A stretch of 64,000 nucleotides of DNA from Cylicocyclus nassatus (GCA_958299035.1 CATQJL010000001.1:75227594-75291593), one strand, 5' to 3'; shown: positions 23,882-36,830, counted from the first letter of the stretch. A program made the numbers and translations. Notes: generated by a model not told the origin, from the letters alone.

Positions 23882-24891
23882 AGAAAAAAGCATTCATTGT
23901 TTCCCAAAATAGCATCAAAGAATGTTGTGTAAAACGTACGCTGATGGTGGTATGTTTGCACCGGTATAAAAGTACGCAGCTAAACTTTCAATATTTTGCA
24001 GAACCCTCCTCTTTAGCATATGCATTCAAGCCTCGTAAATCTCGGAAAAATCAAGTTATTCCAAGATTTTCTCACAACGTATCCCGTTGCCAGCTTAATT
24101 GAATACTTTCTTTTTTTTATTCGAGTAGGACTAACTGTTTTTGTGAGAAGCATCACTTTTTCCTATACAAACACCTCTTTCCAAAACATCCCTATTACTT
24201 TTTAAGTGTGGGATCAATTTTCTGCTATCAGTGCGCATCCATTTTAGATGCTCAGTTGCCTACTTAGCATTCTAAGCTAAAGCTACATCATATATCTGAG
24301 TTTAGAACCCACGAACCTTACTAAATACGTCTTAACGTTTAGTATCGAAACGGTTGATGAAAAATATAAAACTCTATACTGCTCTAAATACTTCCTAATA
24401 ATGTGCAAAGATGATCAAATTTTATAAAGCAAAATTACCCCGATTTAGATTAATTTCTCCTGATTTTTATCAAGCTACACACATATGCATTCTCTCACAT
24501 GGGAGATCTTCAAAGCATTCTCAGGAACAGTAAATCCAAGAGCAAAAGTAATGATAATGGCTATTCAAAGTTGTATGCTCACATTCTCATTATTGCTACC
24601 ACATTCTTCATGTTGTTTAGAACAAACAAATTATACTTTGAAAGATCTATTGCGGCTGTACCTTTGAATCAGACCTAGATTTGTTGTGAGGGCAACATAA
24701 AATTTTCTTTACTCTCAATGAACAAACAACGCATAACTCTGGTGTGCGTCTTAACTTTGCATTCTTGAGGTCGCAAAAACTTGAATATAGTCCAGCAATT
24801 TTCGCACAGACAAATTGCCTTACTGCACAACTTTTCAAAATTGTTACAGGCCTCTACCAAAAACAAAGTTTGAGCTCAAAGACATGCTCTC
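23882..24891. other. No gene recognised
   Basis: Only short frames; no element borders are visible. Confidence 0.4.
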
Positions 24892-25414
24892 TGGCCTAAG
24901 GCATACCTCGCGCGATTCATTCGATGCGGCTTTGATACAACAGCGACTCTTTGCAACTTGTCGTTATGTTCCCTTTAATCATGACCCATTTGCAACAACT
25001 TACACAAGCTATCGTCGAGTCATTCGTAACTTAATATGCGTAGTGCACACTAAACACGTTAACTGACGAACAGCAAAACTAAAGCCTGCTCATTTTTAGT
25101 GATTTCTGCGTGTTTCCTTGTCTCTTTTGTTTTTGTTGGTTACATGTTAGTCCTCTTGACTAACATGTAACCAACAGTGTAGAACTTATTTCTACACTTT
25201 GCTGGGCTAAAAAATGTTTCACTGGAAAGTTACCAGTACAAGTGCCGTCGCTAACGGGACTTAGTGTGCAATCTCACACATTAAGTTACGAATGACTCGA
25301 GGTTACCCGTCTCGTTCGAAAAGCGCGCACAATAAATTTTTGGGGATCTGGCCAATCGACAAGTCTCCTGAAAGCGGTGATTTGACGGGACTGCGTGAGG
25401 TATCCCTTAGGCCA
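24892..25414. mobile_element. MITE-like element with TGGCCTAAGG ends and a central hairpin
   Basis: The left end is TGGCCTAAGGCATACCTCGC and the right end (inverted) TGGCCTAAGGGATACCTCAC. Subterminal arms pair as TCGAGTCATTCGTAACTTAA with its inverse near 25280. The centre (25135-25175) is a perfect 18-bp stem, GTTGGTTACATGTTAGTC, with a 5-base loop. The target duplication is not clear. It is non-coding. Confidence 0.65.
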
Positions 25415-25795
25415 ATGAAGTTGAACCAAAAACTAAGAGCGAGATCTCCTCTACCCACTGAAGATTTAGCAATTTCATGCGTTTGGAAAGCTGCTAGTGC
25501 TCAAGATTATGCTCTAATCAAGTTTTACAACGCCTAAGCATTGTTCTATTGTGCTAGTACCAAAACTCGTTCGAAACACTGATTACGCGAAATTTGGCTA
25601 GCTGGCCTGCACAAATCCTTTGCTCTTGAGCTTCTTCACTTAGTCGTCCCTATGCTGAGTGAAGTGTTGTCAAAATAAAGCTTCACTTATATACACTTAC
25701 ACTTATATACAAGTAAGTCTCAAAACTTATAGAGCATTCTCGCTCTTAGGCTAGTTTTGCTGTTTTGCTCAAGAGGTTGAATTTATCACGTTGTC

Positions 25796-26708
25796 TCATA
25801 AGTCATTTCATTTTTGAGTTTTCGTTGTGGTAAGCCGTACATTTTATTCTGAATAGACATCAGGCCATTTAGAGCAATGCAAGCTCTATAAGATAGCCTT
25901 CATACTTTGCACCAGCTTCGATCCACCGCAAGTCTGAAAAGAAATTTAGAATGTTTTGGATGCCCAGAAAATCGAAAATTTTTTTATCTTCGTTCAGAAA
26001 AGTCCTGGAGATCTCTCACCCGCCCACGCATATACACTCCACATCGGACACTCTCATGTGCTGTTGCTGTCTTTTTTTATTAGCTAGAAATCAAGAAACC
26101 GAAAATCTCCATGTTTTTATCAAAGTGATGCTCTTCTTATCTAACAGTTGTATACTACAAGCCCTTAGAAGTACGATCTAAATTTTCAGCTTTCTATAGT
26201 CTCTAGTTCCTGAGAAATATCGAATTCAGCTTTCCTCATTCAAGTTCTTCACACTTAACTCAACATTTCGCGGAGACCAGAGCTTATAGAGAGTTGGAAA
26301 TTTACGACTTACTTCTAAGGCTTGTAGCATACAACTGTTAGCATAAGAAGAGCACAACAGCACCTTGAAACATGGAAATTTTCGGTTTTTTGATTTCTAT
26401 CTAATGAAAAAAGACAGCAAAAGCACATATGAGTGTCTGATGTGGAATGTATGTGCGTGAGCAAGCTCGAGATCTGTAGAACTTTTCTGAATGAAGACAT
26501 AAAATATATTCAATTCTCTGGGCATCCGAAGCATTTTAGATTTTGGTTTCAAACTTGAGGTGGATCGAAGCTAGTGCAAAAGCGTAAACGCCATTTTATA
26601 GAGCTTGTTTTCTCTATCGAACGATATCCTGACGTCTATTTAGAATATGAAATGTTACACTTATTACAGCGAAAACTCGAAAATGAAAAGACTTATGGGA
26701 CAACCTAA
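25796..26708. mobile_element. Mariner-like foldback element, second family
   Basis: The left end is TCACGTTGTCTCATAAGTC and the right end (inverted) TTAGGTTGTCCCATAAGTC, with TA on both sides. Arms of about 430 bp pair over most of the element, for example GCTTCGATCCACC with GGTGGATCGAAGC. The two short frames at 25951 and 26315 are the same sequence in the two arms, not two genes. Confidence 0.75.
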
Positions 26709-26710
26709 TA

Positions 26711-27149
26711 TGTACCGGGGTGCAAAAACTTTCATGGAAAAGGACGAAAATTATTTCGAAAAGAGAGTACCTCCAATATGCCTAGACATTGTATTCGAGT
26801 TTAGTGAATCACCAATATTCTACCGCACATTATAAATATATCACAAATAACCTCGAAAGCAATTTTACAAGTAACTCCATAAATTTTCTTTTCAGGGTTA
26901 ACCAGACTTCGAGGAATTCGCGCCAGCAATTGTAGCCATGACTAGACCAAGAAGAGAGCTGCTTGTAAGGTGGCCAAGGCATGTGAATATGACTATAAAT
27001 GTAAGAACTAAGAAGTTTTCTATCTGTATCTTTAATCAATCAATGAATTCGATAGCCAAAGAAAAACATTTTACAAATAGAAGTTGAAAGACATTGCTAT
27101 GAACACTAGAGGGCGTAATAAAAAAAGAAATGATTACATTGTAATTTTA
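26711..27149. other. No gene recognised
   Basis: This short spacer between two mariner-like elements has no coding evidence. Confidence 0.4.
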
Positions 27150-27754
27150 TTAGGTTGCGAAAATAATGTCCGTTTTGAAAAGTTTTACTTTGGAAAGTTA
27201 TAACTGTTAGAAAAAGCAAGCCTTTCGTATCTTAGCGCACACTTGTTCATACTAATAGTCTAAACGGGAAGAAAACCATGTGCCAAAAACCGAAAGGTTC
27301 TCTTTCGGAGACCTCAGTTTTGAAACCTTACAACTCCTTTCAAGTTTGTTTTTATGGCTGATATACAGCTTATTTTGTAGCCGCAAGCCAGTAGTATATG
27401 TATGTACAAAAAACACCCTCAACGAAAGACTTCTACGAGAAGAAAATATAAGAATTCCAAAATTGTCCACCTTTTCGAACTTGTTTGTTGTAGGCTTGAA
27501 AGTCCCCAATTTTGAAAATTTGGAACTCTTTATGCGCTGTATAATCGAGTTTTCTCTGCGAAAATTTAGGCAAGATGTCCTTATCTCAAGCTTACAGAAA
27601 TCAACGAAGCTTCGGCGATTGCCTCAATCATGGGAAATTTTTAACACGTTGAATAATGCCAGCAGCAAGTATCTATCTTAGGGGCGTCGATTTCTGGGTT
27701 CACCATTGTTAGAGTAGGCTTCAATAAACGGACAATATTTTTGCACCAACCCAA
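27150..27754 (+). mobile_element. Short mariner-like element with a 133-codon frame
   Basis: The left end is TTAGGTTGCGAAAATAATG and the right end (inverted) TTGGGTTGGTGCAAAAATA. Both continue into TGTCCGTTT, and TA flanks both sides. At 605 bp it is about half an autonomous mariner. Inside, 27280-27681 is open on the + strand and ends RRLPQSWEIFNTLNNASSKY. Its position and the L-P-x-x-W pattern recall the tail of mariner transposases (LP-x-RW-x4-x2-G-x-Y). No D,D34D catalytic segment is visible, so if it is transposase-derived it is a deleted remnant. Confidence 0.55.
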
Positions 27755-28033
27755 TACATGTACTTTCTGCAAGTAAAAGAAACGCTGTTTAGAAACCGCC
27801 TCAAAGAGATTACTGCTGAAAATATTACGTCTTTTAGCGGTCTATCAAGCTGAAACCAAATTGAAAATTCTAAAAGTTAAGATATCCGTCGACCCTCCGA
27901 TTTGGTCATTATTTATTATATACGAATTTATAGTCACAAATCTACAAATCTACAAATCTTGAACATCCTTTGTGCAAGTGATAAACAAATAACAGTGGGA
28001 TGCCTTGAAAATTACCCTAAATAACATAAAATA

Positions 28034-29048
28034 TTAGGTCGTTTCAAAAGTAATTTCGCTTTTTTCAAACGGGCGCCACATTTGATGGAACAAAGATTTT
28101 CAAGAGATCTTGGTAGCATTCGATGCAGCATTTCATGCTTTTTCTAATGGTTATGAAATTGTTGCAAAATAGTCAATGAGCTTTCAGAAAATAACCAAAA
28201 TCTGCAGCCTATGCTTTTTGAAATGGCCAAGTTTCACAATTTTTTGAAACTTTCATATCAATCCTCGAAAGGAGATCAAGTAAGGATTCGATAGAGCAAA
28301 CCTCATAGAATACAGTACAACTTTTTTCTCTTTTTTAAAGCTCGCGATAATTTTTTAAAAGATTTTTCAACAAAGCCATCGGAATTTGGCAGACCTACAT
28401 TAGCCACAATCGCATCAAACATCACAATTATTCGGAATTTGAGACTACCAAGATGGTACTATAAGTTAGCACTAATTTTACAAAGCAAGTGAGGGTTCAC
28501 GGGTTCGGAATATCAAATTTCGAGTTTCACGGGCACACCCTGGGGCTCATTGGAAAAATGAGTTATGAGGATTTTGGTTCCGAAAACTAGACGAATCGGA
28601 AACAAAAAGCACCCAAAAAGAGGAAAAAATGCTGCATCGATTAGTGCGCGAGCTGCTCTTCCTTTGATGTTCTACGAAGATTTAGCTGTCCAAGTGTGGA
28701 AATCGGTAGCATCAGTTGAAATTCTGTTAAAAATGAATGACAAGTTGAGGCAAAGAGAAAAAAATTGTTTTGCATCCTGTAAGGTTTGCTTTATAGATAC
28801 GTTACTTTGCTTCTTCAAAGGGTTGGTATAAAAGTTTAAAAAAATGTGAAACTTGACTATCTCAAAAAACATAGGTCGCAAATTTGGTTATTTTCTGAAA
28901 GCTCATTGATTGTTTTGCAACAATTCCATAATCTTTAGAAAGAGGATGAAATACTGCATCGAATGCTACTAAGATCTCTTAGAAGTCTTTGTTCCATCAA
29001 AAGTGGCGCCTTTTTGAAAAAAGCGAAATTACTTTTGAAACGACCTAA
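28034..29048. mobile_element. Mariner-like foldback element, copy 2
   Basis: The left end is TTAGGTCGTTTCAAAAGT and the right end (inverted) TTAGGTCGTTTCAAAAGT, a perfect match, with TA on both sides. Arms of about 250-300 bp include CAATGAGCTTTCAGAAAATA and its inverse. The core at 28565-28831 is open for 88 codons (+ strand), reading KRGKNAASISARAALPLMFY then EDLAVQVWKSVASVEILLKM. The same frame is open in the copy at 43547. Confidence 0.8.
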
Positions 29049-29050
29049 TA

Positions 29051-32000
29051 CTTCTTCTATATATTATCATACAAAATATACCTATAGTTCCTCTTGCTTG
29101 ACAGCGGAAGACGCACTTCAGTTGATTCTCAGTCAACCCAAGCTCAAAGCACGGCGAATGGACAGATGTGAACCAACATGGAGCTTCGATTGCTTGTCTT
29201 ATATGTTATAGGAAGGAACTAGTTTCATGTAAGCAGCTAATACAGAGCAGCTTATAGCGCTCATGAAGAGGGCAATCGGTACAAAACAGAATCACACGCA
29301 ATGTGTCATTGTCAGTCACCTGACGATATATAGGGCCCCAAAAGTCTTGTAGCCTAAGCTTGCATTGATATAATTAATGAATCACTGGTAGTTTTGGCTA
29401 CAAATTTATGGCACAGAATGCTGCAATCATGCTTTTTAACATACTTTTCATGATTAAAATGCTTTTCAGCTCTTGAAAACATGGAATTATCGAACCATAA
29501 CTTTCTAAAACCCAAAATCTTTTTTCTCAGGTTTACAATTTATTCTGCAGCGTGAAGTATTTGCATTATGGTACAAATTCATATCCACATTATAGAGGAG
29601 GCTTTTCGTCATTATCACTATAGTAGCCGCACTCAAAAATCTAATCCTTCACGCGAAACATCGGAAATTCTAGATGCATGCCACGGGCACTATGTCTTTG
29701 ACAATGATTTTGATTCTGTAGAGGTGAAGCAGTCATTGGATCTATAGTGGTATTCTCTTCTCATGTCTCCTAGATGAGATTTTAGTTCATCTTGAATGAT
29801 GTACTTGGATTTGAAACACATTGTAGTCGATATCTGTTTCGATCTTCCGCATTTGTATAGAACCTCCAGCATGAGAACTTCGCATGCTGCATTAAAAATA
29901 CCATAATTTCAATCCTAAATTTTGCAAATATCTGTTCATAGTATACTGCAGCTGGAAGTTGCTCTATGGTACCGCACAATTTCTAAGCGATAAGGACTAT
30001 TTCCATAAAGGCGTGGGAGGAAGTTGATGAAGACTATTTGCGTGCCAGGCAGTGGCAATCTCCAATTTGAAGGCTTAACAAGAAAACTGCCTTCACAAAA
30101 TTTGGATATTGTATTGCATTTTTTATTTCTAATGTAATGTGTGCTCCAAATTTCATAAGACTATTTTTACGACGTAAAATATTAGGTTGTAAAGAAAGTT
30201 CTGCCAATAGACGCTGAGCTAAATTGTACTATTTATATCTTTACAATGGGTGGCTGTCAATTAGCGATATTTTTGTCATATGTACTAACAACCTTAGACT
30301 ACTGATTAGGTATGTCGTAGGTGATTTTTTCCAAGAAGCGCGCTGGCTGCGTTTCGAAACATCTGGAGAGTTCGATTTTTTGAACCCTGAATTCAGTGAG
30401 TGATTTCTTGCTTGCAAAAAGACCCATTTACCGGGGCAAGTAAAAGTCGGATACTGCTTCACTTAGCAATCACACAGGGTATAAAACGGATTTTCAAATC
30501 AAGCTTCTGGAATTTCTGCGCATCCATAATCTGAAAAATGTGCGTTTTCGCAGACCTAAGCGCAACGGATTTCCTTTTTTAAACATTTCTTCCTAGTTGA
30601 TCATCATTTCCGAGCTGAATAGCGTTTTAGATAATGGGGGCCATTGCACACTAAGAACACATTTTGAAGCAGCCCCTTGCATTTGCATTCATTTTCTTTA
30701 CAACATAATATTAGGCTACAATACTTTTGGGACACCTTATCATGTGTACGACAAACTCGAATTGCAAAATTGCAAAAGTCAGACCAGCTCGAATAACAAC
30801 TGCAGATAACAACTGCAGATAGTTAAAAAATTGGCACATCAAACCAAGTTGTCCATTTAAACCCGCACTCGTGCACGGTAATTAAAACATTCTTCAAGTT
30901 TATTCTCCTTTACATCAGGGTGGCCCGAAAGTTTATTCGCACCCTTTTCAACAATACATGAATTCTCACTTTTTTGAAGAGTTTGCACAAGCACAATTTT
31001 ATCCAAAAGAGGAGATGAGGCATTTCTCAACACCATTTGAAACACTTTTGGACACCTAAATATTACAGAGATACAAGCTATAGAATAATATTACAAACTA
31101 TTCAAAATTACTGAAATTTTTATTTTTCTGCGTAATGTTGCCAAAAATCTGAAACCTACATTGAAAATCCGAAGAGTTGGTATCATGAATTTTACGAACT
31201 GATCTTTTATCTGAGTAATTATTCTATTAAAAGCTATAGTGAATGAGAAAACCGAAATCAAATTCCGCATTGTACTGCTTGCCCGAAAACCCTAAACTGA
31301 GAAAAGACCAACTCAATCAACAAAAATTTCAATCAGTTGTAATAAAGCAGGCCATAAAACTTATAATATCAACTGTTCCGATTTTTAGTGCAAGTCCCAA
31401 ATCTTGATAACTTCAGTCAGAAGAAAATTTGAGTCGTCTTCTTCCACAGCTTCCATCTTTGCATTATCTGCATGTCAAAGTGTCTTTCAAAAGCCTTTGT
31501 AAAGTGCATGATTTCTCTTTCAAATAAAGCTAAAACTTAGATATTTTGAAAGGTAAGAAATCATAATTGAAAATGTTGCGAAAAAACTTTTGGGCCAATC
31601 ACATACATACGCATACGCTACTTTCCCTGAATTCTTTCTTGTAAGCTTTTCATGTTTTAGAAACCGCTTGCTAAAGCAAACATAACTTTTATGCTTTAAA
31701 TCTTCTCTGTATCTGGAATTCTTATGATGAGTTTACCTAATGATTATTTATGATTTACATGAATAAATAGTGTCTTAATTAACTGACGGTAAAAAATTTT
31801 CTGGTATCCGAGATTTCATTTCCAGACCAGTTGGACATTTTGAATGAAGCATCATGAGTTTTAGTGGAGAAATGTTCAAGAGAGGAGTGGGAGTACTTCT
31901 CTTTCTTGAATTTCAACATCGAATAGGTGTGAGAGCACTACCCTAATTTCACGAGTACAAGGGGCCCTTTTTCAATTTTTCAAGCCAGCCATTCAGCCAC

Positions 32001-33493
32001 CTCGCTGTATTTCGGAAAACGAAACTTATGCCGCAAAACTTATGCTCAGGTAATGCGCAGCACTAAATAGCGTCCTGTGGTCACGAAATCCTTTGGCATG
32101 TTTGGCCGATTACAGGAAAAACATAACCCGCGCCTTGTACTCGTAAAATTAGGGTACTTGGATAAGGTTAAGATATTAAAAATATTCATATGGGTTCGAT
32201 ATCACACCTCATAATGCACGAACAATAGTCGAACTAACCAATAGAAAACGTGCAAAACTGACCTACGCAATATAGTCTCAAATGTCGAGGGAGATGAAGA
32301 AGAGTGATACCGGGCAAAGGCCGGATAATTTTCGTGGCAGAACAAAGTGCTTTTTATAGTAAGCAAGCATCGTTGAAAAGGACATGTGCAAAGTGTACAA
32401 TGCGCTTACAGTTTCTGGAAAAGAAACCGCGGCAAGAGCCGACGACAGTCATCGGCTACCAAAATTAGGCTTCAGCCACTACAGTTCGCCGGATGGCGAC
32501 ACCAATGTTCAGAGTAAACGGTCTTTAAATCCAATCCAGCAACTCACTCAGCTCGGCTAGTCGTATTTTCTGATATACAGAAGTGCCATAATCTGGTTAT
32601 GTTAAGTGTACAGAAGGTAGTCAGTTTTCACAACCTCATTTAGATTTTTGTTTACCAGGATTTCAGTGTACTGAAATATTGATAATATACTAATATATAT
32701 TGGTAATACAATGTAACATTTATATCGATTTACTGCTGATGGCACTTCGTACGGACCCTACAGGAGTACGCTAAAAATCTAATTTGCACGAATGTGTTCA
32801 AACTATCGAGATGTCTTGATGCGCTGAATCATTATGAGTCATTTGCGACTCATTGTCAGTATGTGAACGTACACAATTCGCGTGGCAAGCAACGACGTCT
32901 TACTCGTAATTTGTCAGCAAAACCTTTTCTAGCAGAACAAAAGTGGAAAGGTGTAGTACTAGCTACACATGTCTAATCAAAAACCAAAAAGACAAGAGAA
33001 TTTCAATCTTACAAGCCGCGAGCGTAATGCGCCATCGAGGTGTCTGCAACGTTGCTTTCTTGCTCGTTTGAAGAATAGCAATCGATTTTTGTTATGACGT
33101 CACCCTGTAAGAGTTCAGTTATTTTGATACAGATCACTTAGGTGACTTATTGTTAGCTGTACATACATAGTGATAAGGTTTTTTGTGGATTTTGCGTTGT
33201 TGAGGGCTTATTATGTTCTGCGGACTGGAATTTGTAGGGCGCAATGCTTCCTGTATATGAAATGCATTCACAGGTATCACTCGATAGGGCCTGGTTCTCC
33301 GAGGATTAGAAGAAAACATATGAATGCGAAAACGGCTGTGAAACTTTCGGAAAATCCATGTTTACCTATTCTATCTTCCGTAGCCCAACAATAAGAAGCC
33401 AACTTGCCAATTAGATGTGATTGTTATATCAGGTGCCTCGAAGGACACGCTTTCTAAGACGAGCCTATTAATTTTTTATTTAATTCCTTGCTC
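29051..33493. other. No gene recognised; isolated transposon-like ends
   Basis: TTAGGTTGTAAAGAAAGT at 30183, TTAGGCTACAATACTTTTGG at 30711, CAGGGTGGCCCGAAAGT at 30917 and ACTTTTGGACACCTAA at 31045 all resemble mariner-type termini, but none forms a pair. A 14-base unit, ATAACAACTGCAG, is tandemly doubled at 30790-30820. No exons can be supported. Confidence 0.4.
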
Positions 33494-33838
33494 TTAAAAG
33501 CACCGTGCACCCGAAATGGAGGTTGGCGAGATTATGATGGCATACTAGTGTGGGCTCCCACAATAGGCAAACCCGCAAGTTTCGCCGCAAAAGACTGCTT
33601 CTGAAGCGAGAAATCCGCTCCGGAAGTAGCAGAGTAGGCGGGTCGGCATGGTCTCCCCGCCCACTTGCATGCTTTATCTCGCCTGCGCTTGTTGCAAAGG
33701 GTTCTTGAGAAAGGGGTTTTTGGGGGTTTCGCGGATTTTAATCTCCGTATTCGGAATCACGGCTTTTAGAAGGCATGAGGGTTACAAAGACATTGAATTC
33801 GAGATTTTGGGCGGACGGTGCCTTTGAATTCGCCGCAG
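33494..33838 (-). mobile_element. 345-bp MITE, copy 1 (inverse of 58455-58800)
   Basis: Read on the - strand it starts TTCAAAGGCACCGTCCGCCC and ends GGGTGCACGGTGCTTTTAAG. It shares with 58455-58800 the inner landmarks GATTCCGAATA, CGCGAAA, GGATTTCTCGCTTC and GGAGCCC-CTA, and differs from it in length by one base. Confidence 0.7.
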
Positions 33839-35690
33839 TTGTTGGAAACAGTGGTTTTTTTGGGCAGAAACATCACTCTGGTTTTCAGATCCGCTGTTTA
33901 CGTAAATTCTAGTTATTCTATATTAAGTAGTTTTGCAGTAAGAAATGATAAGAAGGAAGAGCTTAAATAAGCAAATGCAATTTCGCCAGCGCCTTTAGTC
34001 CATCTTTTGCACTACAAATTACCTGTCCAACACATTTGCCGACCCGTAGAGTCACCGAGGCACTACAGATTATCCGCCCTACCCTCTTGCTAGCGACCCC
34101 TAGAAAATCGCTGGTATTTTGAAATGAGGTAAAGAGAAGGTGCAGCAATGATAGGGTTAGTAAAAGTTTAGCAAAAAATACATGGGTAAATCGATGCAGG
34201 ATGTGGTACGCGCAAGAATCTTCATGAATGAAATTTGGCTTTACTTTGGACTTACTTTAATTTCGGAGGAGCAAAGCTCCCTGTTTTTGCAATCCGCCGC
34301 CCAGAAACGTTGTGAGTTTAAAATTATCTACATAAAAGAATTAGCTTTTCTCGATTTGTGCACACATAAAGAAGCGGCGTTGAAGCGAAAAATTGTGATC
34401 CGAATTCAGAGTTTTCGCAATGTTTTACCCCGATTTCCAACGTCTGCGTTTCCTATTTCAATTTAAATCAGTTCTTCCCTCATCTTTATTAAAACAATTC
34501 TCACATTTTCTGAGTGCGACATCCAGACATTATCACTCTTCAGTGACTGTTAACTATCAAATGTGTGTTCAAGGCTTACTCATAACTCCTTTGAATTATT
34601 TCTGATTTTTTGCCTCAGACTATGTCTGTTTTCTGTAAACTTTCATGTTGGCCACAATCTTTGTGACTCACCACTTCATATACGTTTTTCGTTTTTGTTT
34701 TCATATCGGTACGCCGGTCATCAACTCTGAGTAATTCTTCTTGCCTCTGACTGATTCTGAACTGCAGTGATAAATATGCTGCATCCTACCCCTTTGCATT
34801 CATCTAACCGTTTTTAGAAGAGAAAACCAGAACTCGAACTTTGTGTTTCTCGGATATTAGTTTTCTTAGCAAACTAGTCAAGATGGCCTTCTGCTGTGCT
34901 GGAGTACTTGTCATGAGAACATCAAAGAACTTATAATCTAATCATGGGGTTGATCGCTAACATGCTGCGTTTACCAGGAAAAATAGGCGAATAGGGGTTT
35001 GAGTAGAATGAAGAATGCAACATACATTAACAATGAAGGTCAGTAGAGCACCCGAGGCCAACCTATTCTGCAGCCGCAATGACAACTATCAAGAAGCTAA
35101 AAGGGGGTTGCTGACTTTCATCGTTGCCTGAGAGCCACCATATTAGCAGCATAGGAGAAGTCAGGCTATACACGCGTGGGTCAAATTTTAAACCATTTGC
35201 TTATTGATTGTAAACCTACTGCAGTTTATCGCATGGATGACTACACACAGTGCTTGACGGAATTCCGCGTACGCGGCGTACATTGAGCAATTAGGTCCAA
35301 CCCTCAGGCATTTCCTTGCATTCAGAGATGCAAGAAGAGTATGAGAAGTACTTTGACACGTTTGAGCCCTACGCGTTTTTTCTAGACCTTAGCCCAGTAA
35401 ACCATGCCAGAGGGAAGAACTTTTTGTGTACTCTGTCGAATATTATCTCAGTCACTGCCGAATGATATATAGAGCCTTGCATTTCTATCTAAAATGTCAT
35501 GCGTAGTAGCGATCAAAAACATAGGTTCGTAGTAAACCCCTTGTCAAATCAAATAATTTTTCCTGAGTCCTAAATCCGCATTCGCTAGCTGAAATAACAG
35601 CCGCCCTCCCTCCTATGCTTTAAAAAGTCTACAGACTGGCAGTTGACCTGCATATCACGGCTCTGCTGCGCTGCCGTAAGTGAGGATGAG
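33839..35690. other. No gene recognised
   Basis: Frames of up to 94 codons without motifs, and no element borders. Confidence 0.4.
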
Positions 35691-35694
35691 GTCG

Positions 35695-35800
35695 ACTGTC
35701 GTAGATAGCGAGGTGCAGAATCAAAGAATATACTGCAAATTGTTCAGAATGCGCCGGCAAAAATTGTCATGCAGACCCCACGCATAACGTAAACATCTTC
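35695..35800 (+). repeat. Direct repeat A (partner at 36715-36830)
   Basis: CTGCAAATTGTTCAGAATGC is followed by GCCGGCAAAAATT, ATGCAGACCCCACGC and CTTCGTA. The copy at 36753 reads CTGCAAATTGTCCAAAAGGT and continues in the same order. The two are about 1 kb apart in the same orientation. Confidence 0.55.
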
Positions 35801-36714
35801 GTACGCAATGTGGAGGTGCTACTTGATAATACAGAATGGTAACCTTGGCCCAAAACAAGGAGAGGAAGGCAGTTTAAAAAAACTTGTTGCGGAACTGCAA
35901 GATAATTTCTTATGCGATGCCACAGAGAAGTAAATTAGAAGATTTTGATCACATACGCTCAACATGATCGCCAAAGGGATGGCGTTTGAAAAAAGGCTTG
36001 GAGTGGAGAAACGTAAAACTTGCTGTGAACATCGACATAACGATATGTCAGACATCCTCGGGTTAGAACGGAGAGGGAGGGGACACTTATGAGGGGTGAG
36101 GGCAAACTCTTTCAAGCAAAACGACTCCTATCCCTTCAGCAGTGGAGCATAAAAATTGTTATAGAAATACTTTAACAAAACTCCGATGGCGACCTATAGG
36201 GAAAAGGTGAAAGTATGGTTGGAAAAGTGCTATAGGTAATATAAACGATCTTTGGAATGTGGTGTAGTTACGCGAAAATTCTTGCATGATTGATCATCAT
36301 CAGAAGGAAGAGAGGCACACCCCATCATGGCAGGAAATACCGATGCGATTTGCTTTACTTTCGCAGTTTCTTTCAATAAGAACGATTTTGAATGCGCCTT
36401 AACGCGCCGAGTAAGCGAAGACGGATTAAAATTTGCTAAGAGAAAAATACTGACTGTGCCAGGTCAGTCAGTTGGTTTCAGATGTACAATTCAAAATTTT
36501 CTTACCTCTTACCTGCTCTTATTTATTTGCAGTAACAAGAGCTCGATTTTGCAAAAAAACCTCGATCTCGTCGTAATCACCCGAAATTCCTGGTAAAGCA
36601 AACATTTCCAAATGCGATAAAAGAAGTACCGCAAATCACCTTAATTGAAAAGTTCTCCTTGTGCAATTTCACACTTGCAACGAATGAAATCCGTTTTTCC
36701 TTCATAACCAATGA

Positions 36715-36830
36715 AGGCATGAGGTAGCTAACATATATGCGCAACAAGTTGTCCTGCAAATTGTCCAAAAGGTGCCGGCAGAAATTCCCATGCAGACTCC
36801 ACGCACACTGCCAATTTCTTCGTAAAAGTA
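36715..36830 (+). repeat. Direct repeat B (partner at 35695-35800)
   Basis: It matches 35695-35800 over about 100 bp. I saw no LTR-like TG...CA ends, tRNA primer site or pol frame between the two. Confidence 0.5.

Noticed and set aside
30183..31065. Mariner element between the termini-like sequences at 30183 and 31060
   Set aside because: The ends are of different sequence types and do not form inverted repeats with each other.
35695..36830. LTR retrotransposon with 100-bp LTRs
   Set aside because: No TG...CA ends, primer-binding site or gag/pol sequence between the repeats.
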